Shown here: piece after piece, positions 8,763-19,142 of the stretch
Numbering within the stretch: the first letter of the stretch is position 1
How the letters are laid out: the number at the start of each line of letters is the position of its first letter
DNA from: Alphaproteobacteria bacterium
Lineage (GTDB): Bacteria > Myxococcota_A > UBA796 > GCA-2862545
Direction: 5' to 3'
DNA: 64,000 nucleotides
Assembly: GCA_020632955.1 (NCBI GenBank)
Contig: JACKEO010000011.1
Location: 1 to 64,000, forward strand
Position numbers and translations under genes: made by a program
Notes under the pieces: generated by a model
Told to the model about the DNA's origin: nothing
The model's database searches: none
The model's input: only the letters and a program-made list of their open reading frames with translations

Positions 8763-10260
8763 GCCGCGCGATGGACGCCCAGCGCGCGCGGGTCCACAGC
8801 GGACCCTCCGTCACCCGGGCCACCTCCACCCGGAAGGCGTCGAGCGCCGGGTCGGCGAGGGCGTCCTCGGTGCCCGCCAGCACCTCGAGGTAGCCCTCGG
8901 GCACCGTGCGCTCGAAGTGTCCGCGTCCCCCGCCGGGCGCCGGCAGGCGCGCCAGCAGCGGATCGGTGATCGCGAAGACGTCCACCACGTGGGTGTCGGG
9001 CGGGAGCACGTAGACCGTGCCCCCCGCGGCCTCGCGCAGCTCCACGCGGCGACGCCCCTCCACCGCGCGGAGCGGGGGTCGGATCCCGGGGTCGGGCGCC
9101 CAGTTCCAGGTGCGGTGGGGCCAGCGCGCGTCGCGCTGCCAGTCGTGGACCCCCAGCTCGAGCGGCGCCACCACGCCCCGCCACCGCTCCATCGCCAGCG
9201 GGATCCGCGGCCACACCACGGCGAGGGTGGCGCAGGCCAGGGCCGTGGCGATCCACGCCCGGCGCACCCCGGTCTCCGACAGTCCTGCCGCGAGCACCTC
9301 CAGCAGCGAGGCCACGCCGAGCACGTAGGGCACGAAGAGGAAGCGGCCCGGCATGTAGTCGCCGCTGGTGAGCACCACGTACAGCAGGTGCAGGCTGATC
9401 GCGGCCGCGGTGCTCCTCGTCCCGGGCGCCCGCACGACGGCAGGGGCCACGAGCGCGCCGACCAGGACGGGCGCGAGGAGGGGGTCGTGGCGCACGGAGT
9501 CGAGGACGTAGCCGACCCCCAGCGACACCCGGACGTCCAGCGGACTGCCCGTGGTCACCTTGGCGAAGAAGGTGTTCGGCACGGGCGTGCCGTACCAGGC
9601 GATCGCGAAGGCGCACCAGGCCAGCAGCGGCAGCGCGCCCGCGGCCAGCTCGGCTCCCGCGCGAGGCCCCCCGACCGACCGCACCCGCGCCAGGAGCCGG
9701 GGCGCCAGGAGGGGCAGCGCCACCACCAGGGCGTCGGGACGACAGAGCACCAGCAGGGCCGCGACCAGCGTCCCTCCGCCGAGGCCGCCCGGCTGACTCA
9801 GCGTGGCCCGCAGGGCCACGAGCAGCACCAGCAGCAGCGGCGTCTCGAGCCCCGAGGACGTGAAGTGCATGAAGCTGCGGGAGCCGAGCAGGAGCAGCAG
9901 GCCGAGGAGCACGAGGCGCCACGAGGTGCGCACCGCCGGGGCGAGCAGGCCCAGCACCCCCAGGGACGACAGCACCACGCTCGCGCCGAGGGCCGCCTGG
10001 TGCGGAGGCAGCCCGGTGGCGGCGAGCGGCCAGAGCAGCAGCACCCACAGCGGATCGGTGAAGACCTGCACGCGCTGGCCCGGGTTCCAGGCGGGGCCGT
10101 GGCCGTCCACCAGGTTCCGCACCACGCGGAAGACGATGTAGCCGTCGTCACACACCCAGGCCGTGGCCCCCCAGGCCACCACGAAGATCGCGACGGCGAG
10201 CGCGAGCACGCCCCACCGCGTCACCGTCTCGCGGGTGCTCGCCGCGGGTCCGCCCGGCAC
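8731..10260 (-). CDS. ZomB/AftB-like membrane glycosyltransferase
   Basis: A 509-residue membrane protein of the family that includes the flagellar motor control protein ZomB and mycobacterial arabinofuranosyltransferase AftB. Visible family features are VCDDGYIVFRVVRNLVDGHG just after helix 1 (the acidic pair expected of GT-C enzymes), WNPGQRVQVFTDPLW, FTSSGLETPLL, CRPDALV, YGTPVPNTFFAK and SGDYMPGRF, with about ten membrane segments and a C-terminal extracytoplasmic domain. It probably transfers a lipid-linked sugar to an envelope acceptor. The GTG start follows a plausible -10 box at 10281-10286. It converges with the HTTM-like gene. Confidence 0.8.
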   Translation of the reverse strand: MPGGPAASTRETVTRWGVLALAVAIFVVAWGATAWVCDDGYIVFRVVRNLVDGHGPAWNPGQRVQVFTDPLWVLLLWPLAATGLPPHQAALGASVVLSSLGVLGLLAPAVRTSWRLVLLGLLLLLGSRSFMHFTSSGLETPLLLVLLVALRATLSQPGGLGGGTLVAALLVLCRPDALVVALPLLAPRLLARVRSVGGPRAGAELAAGALPLLAWCAFAIAWYGTPVPNTFFAKVTTGSPLDVRVSLGVGYVLDSVRHDPLLAPVLVGALVAPAVVRAPGTRSTAAAISLHLLYVVLTSGDYMPGRFLFVPYVLGVASLLEVLAAGLSETGVRRAWIATALACATLAVVWPRIPLAMERWRGVVAPLELGVHDWQRDARWPHRTWNWAPDPGIRPPLRAVEGRRRVELREAAGGTVYVLPPDTHVVDVFAITDPLLARLPAPGGGRGHFERTVPEGYLEVLAGTEDALADPALDAFRVEVARVTEGPLWTRARWASIARLSLAPLAPSP

Positions 10261-10322
10261 GCGCCCTCCTCGCGCGGGGACCTATCGCATCGCGGGCGCG
10301 CTCCCCCGCGGCGGCCCGCCGA

Positions 10323-10817
10323 TCAGCCCCGCAGCAGGCCCACGAGCACCCAGGCGGCCGCGATCCCGAGGCCGTGCGCCAGCCAGCGCAGTCCGCGATG
10401 GGCGCCCCACGCGTGGAGCAGGGCCGCGCAGGCGAGACCGAGGGCGGCGATCCCGCCCACCGGGAGCGTCGGCCGCACGGGGGGCGGGGGCGCTGGCACC
10501 CGCACCTCCTCCCCCAGCGACAGCGCGCGACGGGTGCGATCGGCCTGCCGCCACACCACGCGCACGGGCCCCTCCCCCGCGCCCTCCAGGGGCAGGAGCG
10601 CGCCGGGCGGGGCGCAGCTCCACCGGGCCACCTCGAAGGACCCGACGGTCGCCCAGGGCGCGAGCACCTCGCAGCCCTCCGGCGGGTGCGGGCGTCGACC
10701 GTCGGAGGCCTGCGCGGGCTGCCAGCGCACCTCCACGCCCGCCGGGTCGGGTGCCAGCTCGATCACCGCGATGCCCCCGTGGGCGTGCACGGCGCCGCAG
10801 AGGAGCCAGGCGATCAC
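10323..10817 (-). CDS. short HupE/UreJ-like membrane protein
   Basis: A 164-residue protein. A signal-like start (IAWLLCGAVHAHGG) with an early His pair leads into a beta-rich extracytoplasmic domain of about 100 residues with two Cys, then two membrane segments and the C-terminal VLVGLLRG. In other genomes HupE/UreJ-like proteins are found next to a parvulin and a DUF3604 protein, which is exactly the context here. The usual six-helix HupE core is missing, so the family call is tentative and metal transport is not supported. The GTG start overlaps the stop of the parvulin gene. Confidence 0.5.
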   Translation of the reverse strand: MIAWLLCGAVHAHGGIAVIELAPDPAGVEVRWQPAQASDGRRPHPPEGCEVLAPWATVGSFEVARWSCAPPGALLPLEGAGEGPVRVVWRQADRTRRALSLGEEVRVPAPPPPVRPTLPVGGIAALGLACAALLHAWGAHRGLRWLAHGLGIAAAWVLVGLLRG

Positions 10818-11641
10818 GGGTCCTCCACGCGCAGGTCGACCGTGGCGCGCAGGGCGTCGAGCCGGTCCCTGACGCGCCGCGCCGAGGCCTCCTCGCGCCA
10901 GGCGGCCAGGACCTCCTCGCGGATGGCCTCCAGCGGCGGCAGGACGGCGTCCTCGCGCTGGAGCACCCGGAGGGCGTGGGCGCCGTGGGCCGCGCGCACA
11001 GGGCCGACCCAGGCCCCCACGGGGGCGCTCCGGGCGAGGTCCGCGACGGGTGCACCCCAGGCCGCCTCCAGCGCCTCCACCGAGGTGCGCGCGCGCGAAC
11101 GCAGGCCCGCGACGGCGTCGCCCCGGGGCGTCCCGGAGGCCAGCTCCCGCCGGGCGGCCGCCTCGGGATCCTCGTGTCGCTCCGCGGTCCAGACCCGGTG
11201 CTCGACCTCCAGCGCAGCGGGGCGTCGGAACCGGGACGCGTGCGCGGCGAGGACGTCCTGCAGCTCCGCGTCCGACGGGGCCTCGACCTCGCCCAGCGCG
11301 CGCCGCGCCCGATCCCGCAGGCGGGCCACGGCCAGCGGGTCGAGGGCGTCCAGGCCGAGCGCGTAGGCCTGATCCAGGGCGTCGGCCGCGTCGGCCGCAT
11401 CGGCCGAGGAGCCGGCGAGCTCGAGCAGGCGCCGCTGCACCACGGGATCGCTGCGGTGCCACCCCGCCGCCCGCGCCGCCGCCACCAGGAGCGCGTCGTC
11501 GATCGCGGCCTGTCGTGCCGCCTCGCCGGCCCCGGGCGGCAGCGTCACGGCCACCACGGGACGCGGGGGCACGCGGAGCGCGTCGAGCGCCAGGTGACCC
11601 GCCAGCGCGAGGATCCCCCAGAGCAGCGGCGGCCACGCCAC
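10814..11641 (-). CDS. membrane-anchored peptidyl-prolyl cis-trans isomerase (parvulin-like)
   Basis: A 275-residue protein with an N-terminal anchor (WPPLLWGILALAGHLALDAL), a helical SurA-like domain (about residues 45-145) and a C-terminal parvulin region (about residues 150-255) including VGAWVGPVRAAHGAHALRVL, which corresponds to the family's GxxGPvxs-x-G-xHlvkv segment. These proteins help fold or escort secreted proteins. The GTG at 11641 is the first start after the upstream stop and puts the anchor at the N-terminus. It sits between the DUF3604 and HupE-like genes and is probably co-transcribed with both. Confidence 0.75.
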   Translation of the reverse strand: MAWPPLLWGILALAGHLALDALRVPPRPVVAVTLPPGAGEAARQAAIDDALLVAAARAAGWHRSDPVVQRRLLELAGSSADAADAADALDQAYALGLDALDPLAVARLRDRARRALGEVEAPSDAELQDVLAAHASRFRRPAALEVEHRVWTAERHEDPEAAARRELASGTPRGDAVAGLRSRARTSVEALEAAWGAPVADLARSAPVGAWVGPVRAAHGAHALRVLQREDAVLPPLEAIREEVLAAWREEASARRVRDRLDALRATVDLRVEDP

Positions 11642-11664
11642 ACGGAGCAGGCGGGCGCCCAGGG

Positions 11665-13569
11665 CTAGCCCCCCTCGGGCAGGTTCCAGATGGGCGAGGA
11701 CCAGGCCCGCTCCTGCAGCGTGTCGGGCACCTCGTCGTCGCAGCAGCCCTCGTAGCCGTCGGCCTGCGTGGGGCAGGTGATGCCCGCCGCGAGGCACTGG
11801 GCGCGCTGCCAGCGACAGGTGGGGACCTCCACCACGCGGGCGTACCAGAAGGCCGGCACGGAGGGATCGTGATCGGGGTCGGTCCACGTGCCGCACAGCG
11901 TGGTGGGCCCCTCCCCCGACAGCAGGCAGGTGTCGCGGTCGAGGGGATCGGTGCCCGCGTCGCCGGCGACGTCGATCACCGTGCTGCGCACCTCGCCGTC
12001 CTCCACCCAGCCCTTCACGATCTGCAGCCGCTGGAGCGGTACCGCCGCACGCGAGGCACCACCGGGATCCGCCGCGGCCTGCACGACGAAGGTGGCCCCG
12101 CTGCCCGGCATCAGCCCGCCCATGGGCACGCCCTTGGCATCGGCGTGGGCCACCAGGTCGGGATCCTCGCAGGCCCCCGCCGCCAGGTCGCCGCCCCAGA
12201 AGCGCAGCACCAGGCGCGGGCCGCTGGTGCCGTAGGTCTCCCGCCGCTTCAGGGCGCGGAAGATGGCCTCGCGGCTGTTCTCCTCGGCCCACACCACCGC
12301 GAGCCCGCCCGGGTTGTAGGGCACCCCGTCGGGCAGGCCGACGATGGCCTCGCGGTTGGCCTGCCCCGCGCCCCCGTGCCCCGGGTAGCTGGCCTCGTCG
12401 GTGGCACCGGGCGTGCCCAGGTGGGTGTCGGTGCCCGCGATGATGCCCAGGCGGTAGGGATCCACGCCGAGGGTGGACTGGTAGCGGAGGCCCTCGCCGA
12501 GCACGTCGCGGACGAAGTCGCGCGCCAGCGGCTCGCCCTTCGCGCCGAGGTTCGCGCTCGCGAGGTTGTTGTAGGGCAGCTTCTCGAAGTCGCAGAGCTC
12601 GTCGGACACCGGCGAGCCGGGCCAGCACTCCCCGTCCCCCTTGTGCTGGAAGATCTCGACCAGCGGCTCGAAGGCCGCGCGGCGCGCCGCCTCGGCCGCG
12701 GTCAGCGGCGGCGTGCCGTCCCCGGGGGTCCGGAACATCAGCCCCGTGGAGAGGTTGGCGTTGTGGGGGATCGCCAGCACGTCGCACGGCGCCTCGCCGA
12801 GGCAGTCGCGCTCCAGCGCGCTCCACAGCCCCTCCGGGTAGGACTCGTCGAAGTAGCCGACGGGCAGATCCGGCACGGCCTCGTTGCGGAAGATCACGTT
12901 GCGGTGGAGGTTCTGCGCCGTGGGTCCGCCCGACCACTCGTAGGCGTGGAGCGAGGTGAAGGTGCAGGCCTCGGTGCGGTCGTAGGCGGCCTCGGTGGCC
13001 TGACGCTCCTCCTCCCACACGTCGAGGCCCGCGGTGAGGCAGTCGGCGCCGGCGTCCCCACAGAGCCCGGGGAACTGCGCGTCGGCCTGGTCCTGCGCGG
13101 TGGCGGCGTTGAGGCCCACGAAGGCCAGCGCCGGGCGATCGCGCACCTGGACGCACTCCCGGTCCTCGTAGGCCGGACTGGCCGGGTCGAGGCAGAGCGC
13201 GAGCGTGCCCAGGAACTCCGCGTGGTCGGTGACCGCCGCGAAGTCGAGCGGACGGTCGAGCTGCAGCGAGCGGGTGCCCCTGCCCTCGGCGTCGAAGGGC
13301 TGGATGTCGAGGCGTTCGCCGCGCGCGAAGCGGTAGGCGTCGGCCGGCGAGAGGCGGTTGCCCTGCAGGTAGGCGTCGAGGGAGCGGGCCGTGTGGACGT
13401 GGAGGTCGCCGAAGAGGGGCCGCCTGCCGGGGTCGTGGTCGGCACAGCGCGGGAAGGCCTCGGTCTGGCGCACCACGTCGGTGTCGGCGTCGGTGTCGTC
13501 GGGCGAGGCGTTCCCGCCGCCGCAGGCCAGGGCCAGCGGCAGGACGAGCAGGGAGGGACGACACGACAT
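11665..13569 (-). CDS. DUF3604-domain lipoprotein
   Basis: A 634-residue protein. The second ATG (13569) begins a clean lipoprotein signal (SLLVLPLALAC), followed by a D-T-D linker. The rest matches DUF3604, a PHP-like metal-dependent hydrolase fold: FGDLHVHTARSLDAYLQGNR near the N-terminus, DFAAVTDHAEFLG, AYEWSG, NLHRNVIF, IPHNANLSTG, LVEIFQHKGD, and GIIAGTDTHLG. The His and Asp residues are placed as metal ligands. Its substrate is not established. It is the first gene of a likely operon with the parvulin and HupE-like genes. A TAGGGT box lies about 25 bp upstream on the minus strand. Confidence 0.88.
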   Translation of the reverse strand: MSCRPSLLVLPLALACGGGNASPDDTDADTDVVRQTEAFPRCADHDPGRRPLFGDLHVHTARSLDAYLQGNRLSPADAYRFARGERLDIQPFDAEGRGTRSLQLDRPLDFAAVTDHAEFLGTLALCLDPASPAYEDRECVQVRDRPALAFVGLNAATAQDQADAQFPGLCGDAGADCLTAGLDVWEEERQATEAAYDRTEACTFTSLHAYEWSGGPTAQNLHRNVIFRNEAVPDLPVGYFDESYPEGLWSALERDCLGEAPCDVLAIPHNANLSTGLMFRTPGDGTPPLTAAEAARRAAFEPLVEIFQHKGDGECWPGSPVSDELCDFEKLPYNNLASANLGAKGEPLARDFVRDVLGEGLRYQSTLGVDPYRLGIIAGTDTHLGTPGATDEASYPGHGGAGQANREAIVGLPDGVPYNPGGLAVVWAEENSREAIFRALKRRETYGTSGPRLVLRFWGGDLAAGACEDPDLVAHADAKGVPMGGLMPGSGATFVVQAAADPGGASRAAVPLQRLQIVKGWVEDGEVRSTVIDVAGDAGTDPLDRDTCLLSGEGPTTLCGTWTDPDHDPSVPAFWYARVVEVPTCRWQRAQCLAAGITCPTQADGYEGCCDDEVPDTLQERAWSSPIWNLPEGG

Positions 13570-13683
13570 CGGGGGCACCCTGGGAGCACGCCGCACCCTA
13601 TCGCACCGGGCCCCTCCTCACGATTCCCCGACGCGGAGGGCACCCGGCTGAGGGTAGACCCGTTCGACCGTCACGAGGTACCC

Positions 13684-14541
13684 GTGCGCCACCTGCCCCT
13701 CACCCTCCTCCTGGCCGCCTGTTCCGGCGAGATCTCGCTGGGCGGACTGGACTCCGACGTCGACACCGACGCGGACGGCCAGGCCGACGACACCGACCCC
13801 GCCGACAGCCCCGCCCCCACCGACACGGGCAAGGACGACACCGCCGAGGACGACACCGGCGAGCCGGCCCCGGTGATCGACCCCCGCTTCGACGAGGCGG
13901 TGCTCGTGGTGGCCGAGCCCGTGCCCGCGGGCGTCTACCTCCTCGACGAGGGCATCCCGCTCGAGGGCTGGGTGGAGTCGGCGGACGGGGTGAAGCTCCC
14001 CGCAGGCGACCTGCACTGGACCACCACCGGCGAGGACTTCTGGGGCCTCGAGGGTGCCTTCGACGTGGAGGCCGGCCGCTACGACGTCGAGGTCGGGGCC
14101 GATCTGCCGAACGGCGACCGCCTGCGCACCACCATCGGGGGCGTGCGGGTGCAGGACGACCTCACCGGCGTGTACGCCGGCAGCGTGCAGATCGCGGCCT
14201 TCTTCACCTACCAGGGCCAGGAGATCCGGTCGGACTGCATCGGCGCGCTCGCCTTCCACATCGGGGCGGGCGGCAAGCAGGTGAACGGGTCGGGCGGCTG
14301 CCAGCTCTCGGTCTTCTTCACCGACCCGATCGACTTCACCTTCGACCTCACGGGCACCATCGACAAGCCCGACGTGAGCGGCGCCCTGCGGGTGAACGCC
14401 CTGCTCATCAAGCTGCCCATCCCCTGGGAGGGCACGGTCACCACGAAGAACGGCCTGCAGGGCGGGTTCGCCGCCGACCTCACCGTGGCCCGCTTCGAGG
14501 GCAGCCTCAGCGCGCGCCGGGTGTCCACGCTCCTGCCCTGA
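13684..14541 (+). CDS. lipoprotein with Asp/Thr-rich linker, unknown function
   Basis: A 285-residue protein with a short lipoprotein signal (HLPLTLLLAAC) and an acidic linker of Asp, Thr and Pro reaching to about residue 60. The rest is a beta-rich domain with VDPRF-type and DDLTGVYAGSVQIAAFF segments that suggest an Ig-like domain followed by a lipocalin-like or beta-sandwich fold. The GTG at 13684 is the only start placing the signal at the N-terminus. I do not recognise the family. Proteins of this build are common outer-membrane-surface lipoproteins in Myxococcota. Confidence 0.65.
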   Translation: MRHLPLTLLLAACSGEISLGGLDSDVDTDADGQADDTDPADSPAPTDTGKDDTAEDDTGEPAPVIDPRFDEAVLVVAEPVPAGVYLLDEGIPLEGWVESADGVKLPAGDLHWTTTGEDFWGLEGAFDVEAGRYDVEVGADLPNGDRLRTTIGGVRVQDDLTGVYAGSVQIAAFFTYQGQEIRSDCIGALAFHIGAGGKQVNGSGGCQLSVFFTDPIDFTFDLTGTIDKPDVSGALRVNALLIKLPIPWEGTVTTKNGLQGGFAADLTVARFEGSLSARRVSTLLP

Positions 14542-14576
14542 CGATCGGGGAGCGCTCCGCGACGCGGCCCCCGACG

Positions 14577-14628
14577 CGAACGCGCCGGTCCCAAGCGAAC
14601 GCGCCCGTCCCAAGCGAACGCGCCCGTC
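14577..14628. repeat. 19-bp direct repeat, two full copies plus one truncated
   Basis: The 19-bp unit CGAACGCGCC(G/C)GTCCCAAG occurs at 14577-14595 and 14596-14614 and starts again at 14615-14628. The two full copies differ at one base. The last copy forms the left arm of the hairpin described next. It lies between two convergent genes, so it has no coding role. Confidence 0.75.
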
Positions 14629-14650
14629 TGGCTTGACCCGGACGGGCGCG
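14619..14650. terminator. candidate bidirectional terminator hairpin
   Basis: A perfect 10-bp inverted repeat (CGCGCCCGTC and GACGGGCGCG) separated by a 12-base loop, between the convergent lipoprotein gene (ends 14541) and the OmpA gene (ends 14672). There is no U-tract, as is common in very GC-rich genomes, so termination efficiency cannot be judged from sequence. Confidence 0.55.
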
Positions 14651-14671
14651 CGAGCTGCACCGAGGTGCCGG

Positions 14672-16510
<1,839 letters not shown>

Positions 16511-16911
16511 CTTGGCCTCCTCGCGCGCAGGCGCCCCACCGCGCAGGACGGTGGAGTGGTTGGATTCGTCCCCGGTGGGCGGGAGCGTACCACCACGATC
16601 GGCGGTCGCCCCACGGACCTGCGCAGGCGCGCACGGACCGGTTCGGGCAGGGTGGGCCGGGCGATGCCCGGCATCGAAGGCCAGCGGCCTTGCAACCGGC
16701 ACTCTGGTCATGGTCGGTCTCCCTGCTCCGAGGACCTGCCCCTCGGGGAGCACCCGCGGCAGTTCGGTATCGGTCGTGGCGCGCAGCAGTTGCGCGGATC
16801 ACCGGGTCGGCTGCGTCGTGGCGCCATCGGTCCACCCCCTCCCGGACCCCTTCCCCCGCTGGGGGCGGGCCCTCGCCCAGGGTGCTAACCGGGGGGTGAT
16901 CCGGAGGCTGC
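16511..16911. other. 400-bp intergenic region between divergent genes
   Basis: No convincing gene on either strand. It should contain the promoters of the OmpA gene (minus) and the small lipoprotein (plus). For the latter a TAACCG box lies at 16886-16891, 20 bases before its GTG. Short inverted arms (CCCGGGCATCG-like matches around 16660-16690, and TCCCCCGCTGGGGGCGG near 16851-16867) can fold, but I cannot assign a role. Confidence 0.5.
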
Positions 16912-17571
16912 GTGCGTCCCTTCCTCCTCGCCCTGCTCGCGATCGGCTGCGCGGGGTCGCTCCCGCCCAAGCGCGTCCTCGCCGACTACCTCGAGGCCGA
17001 GCAGCGAGGTCGGTACGCGGACGCCCACGCGTTGCTGGCCTCCGACGACCAGGCCGCGCGCTCCCTCGACGCCTACGTGGAGGACCACCTCAGGGCGGGC
17101 CCGGTCTGGCTCGAGGTCGCCGAGCGCACCACGTTCACGCCAGCCGCCACCACGCGCCTCGACGATCACCTGCGCGTCGAGGTGCTCGCGCGCCACCCCG
17201 ACCTCCGGGCCGTGGCCGAGGGCGTGCCCGGCCTGCCCACCGAGGCGCTCGCCCGCAGCACCGACCCCGCGGCCGAGATGCGCCGCCACGTCGAGGCCAC
17301 CCTCGAGACCCAGGCCTTCCCTCCCGCCGAGGAGACCCTGGTGTACGGCCTCAAGGAGGAGGAGGGCGCGTGGCGGGTGTGGCTCGGCCTCGCCCGCCAG
17401 GACGCCGCCGTGGCCGCCGTGCGACGCGCCCGCGCCACCGCGGAGGCAGGCGATGCCGACGCCACGCGGCAGGCCTGGGAGGCCGTGCTGGTGCTGCCGG
17501 AGGATCCGCAGGGCGCCGTGGCCACGCTGAAGGCCGAGGCGCGGCGTCAGCTGGCGCCGCCGGCCCCGTAG
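16912..17571 (+). CDS. small lipoprotein, helical, unknown function
   Basis: A 219-residue protein with a lipoprotein signal (PFLLALLAIGC). The mature part is mostly helical with a repeat-like C-terminal stretch (RRARATAEAGDADATRQAW) and a DUF-like central region containing YADAHALLASDDQAA, a pattern seen in domains that monitor or load substrates but not diagnostic. The GTG start follows GGAGG by six bases. No functional neighbour is apparent; it converges with the GYF-domain gene. Confidence 0.6.
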   Translation: MRPFLLALLAIGCAGSLPPKRVLADYLEAEQRGRYADAHALLASDDQAARSLDAYVEDHLRAGPVWLEVAERTTFTPAATTRLDDHLRVEVLARHPDLRAVAEGVPGLPTEALARSTDPAAEMRRHVEATLETQAFPPAEETLVYGLKEEEGAWRVWLGLARQDAAVAAVRRARATAEAGDADATRQAWEAVLVLPEDPQGAVATLKAEARRQLAPPAP

Positions 17572-17592
17572 CCCGGGCCGCGCACCCGCCGT

Positions 17593-18591
17593 TCAGCCCT
17601 TGGGCAGCGCGCGGAGCTCGACGATGTCGATGCTCGCCTCGGTGAAGTCGGCGGTGGTCATCGTGACCTCGACGCCGTCGTTGTACTCGAGACGCAGCTC
17701 GGGGTCCTTCGCGGCCATGCCGTCGAAGGTGACCTGGGTGACCAGGCGCCGCTCCTCGTTCTCGGGGTCGACCAGCGTGCCCACCATGGTCTGGCCGTTC
17801 GCCGGCACCACGCCCTCGACCCGGAACTCCACCTGCTCCAGCTCGTGGCCGCGGCTGTCCTTGATCTTCGCCACGAGGACGAGATCGGTCATGTCGTAGT
17901 CGGAGTCGTTGGCCAGCATGAACTGGAAGACCGTGATGGACTCCGCGAGCTGCTCGGGGAGCTGCATCCAGCCGGCGTTCTGCACCAGGAGGTAGCGGTC
18001 GGGGTTGTAGAGCGGGTCGTACTCCCGCATCACGTCGCCGCCGCCGATCAGGTAGGCGGGCAGCACCTGGTCCATGGGCAGCCAGCCCTCCACGCCCTTG
18101 TCGCCGTCGCGCAGCTTGTAGAAGTCGCCGCGCTTGGCCATGAGCTCGAGCACGCTGCCGTCGGTGACGGCGGCCACGGCCGGACCGGCCGCCGCGGGCT
18201 CCGCCATGAGCTTGACGCCCTTGCCGGTGACCACGACCTCGGAGAAGCCGACCTGGTCGAGGATGCGCTGGTTGGGGTCGGGCAGGCGCTGGCCGTAGGT
18301 GGCGATCGCGAAGCCGCCGCCCACCAGCAGGGCCACGAGGATGGCCGCGGTGACCCACGGACCGATGCCGCGCCGGGGCAGCAGGTCGTCGTCGAGATCG
18401 ATGCCGCCGCCCGAGGCGTCGAGGACCTCCTTGAGCTCGGGGACCTCGACCACGTAGAGCCAGTCCGACGCGCCCGGCGGCTGGATCATGTCGCCCGGGC
18501 CCAGCTCACCGGCTTGGGCCATCGCGCGCAGCGCCGACATGCTGTCGACGGTGGTCTGCGTCTCGTTCCGGTTCACCAGCCAACGGGCCAC
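17593..18591 (-). CDS. GYF_2-domain membrane protein with SH3-like region
   Basis: A 332-residue protein. Residues 1-60 (MARWLVNRNETQTTVDS ... GASDWLYVVEVPE) match the GYF_2 protein-interaction domain common in large-genome bacteria. After an acidic linker comes one membrane helix (WVTAAILVALLVGGGFAIA, about residues 90-108), then an SH3-like section (VKLMAEPAAAGPAVAAVTDG ... GDKGVEGWLPMDQVLP) and a beta-sandwich C-terminal domain outside the membrane. It may sense or bridge across the inner membrane; this is inference. The GTG at 18591 with GGGGG upstream is the best start. Confidence 0.7.
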   Translation of the reverse strand: MARWLVNRNETQTTVDSMSALRAMAQAGELGPGDMIQPPGASDWLYVVEVPELKEVLDASGGGIDLDDDLLPRRGIGPWVTAAILVALLVGGGFAIATYGQRLPDPNQRILDQVGFSEVVVTGKGVKLMAEPAAAGPAVAAVTDGSVLELMAKRGDFYKLRDGDKGVEGWLPMDQVLPAYLIGGGDVMREYDPLYNPDRYLLVQNAGWMQLPEQLAESITVFQFMLANDSDYDMTDLVLVAKIKDSRGHELEQVEFRVEGVVPANGQTMVGTLVDPENEERRLVTQVTFDGMAAKDPELRLEYNDGVEVTMTTADFTEASIDIVELRALPKG

Positions 18592-18869
18592 GGCTACCCC
18601 CAGGTCCGGACGCTCGTAGCCCACGCCCGCAGCGAAGCCCTGCGGGCCCCGTCCAGCCTGACAGCCCTTTTGCTCCGCTTGGAACAGCTTTACCGGGGCG
18701 TGACATTTCAACGACCGATCGATCGAACATGCGCACGTCCGCCGTGCGAGGCACCCCAGGAGACGCCACGCAGGCCACAGCGGGCTCTGCTCGGTACCGG
18801 AGACCCCCTCCCCTGCCGACGGACCGCACCTCCCGGAGGCGTGCCGCGGGGTCTGGAGCGTGGACCGCT

Positions 18870-19112
18870 CTAGGAGTGGTGGCCCTTGGGGTTCGGGTAG
18901 GCGATCTGCGCCAGGCCCACGAGCGGGTCGTCGGACGCGCAGATGTCGCGCTCCTTCTTCGGGCAGGCACCGCACGACAGCGCCTCGCCGTCGGGCCCCT
19001 CCACCTCGCCGCCGCCACACGATCCCCGCAGCGAGCGATCCGACAGCAGCACGCCCACCGCCATCCCTGCCATGCAGAGCGCGAAGAACACCAGGGTGAG
19101 CAGCAGGGTCAT
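18870..19112 (-). CDS. nqrM: Na+-NQR maturation protein NqrM
   Basis: An 80-residue protein of the NqrM (former DUF539) family: one N-terminal membrane helix (LLLTLVFFALCMAGMAVGVL), then SDRSLRGSCGGG and a Cys cluster (CGACPKKERDIC). In Vibrio and Klebsiella NqrM is needed to assemble the Fe centre between NqrD and NqrE. It is slightly longer than usual, with a Gly/Glu insertion between the first and second Cys groups and a C-terminal tail. It is the last gene of the nqr operon, 30 bp after apbE, as in many nqr clusters. Confidence 0.9.
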   Translation of the reverse strand: MTLLLTLVFFALCMAGMAVGVLLSDRSLRGSCGGGEVEGPDGEALSCGACPKKERDICASDDPLVGLAQIAYPNPKGHHS

Positions 19113-19142
19113 GCGGACCTCCCACGACGTGGGCTTCCCAGC

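Noticed and set aside
11050..14541. 1163-codon open frame reading through the parvulin and DUF3604 antisense strand
   Set aside because: Only the terminal lipoprotein part from 13684 has a signal and domain-like sequence.
18592..18869. Possible sigma70-type promoter (TTGAAA at the minus strand near 18710) before the GYF-domain gene
   Set aside because: The spacing to any -10-like sequence is not right and the motif is weak; not annotated as a promoter.
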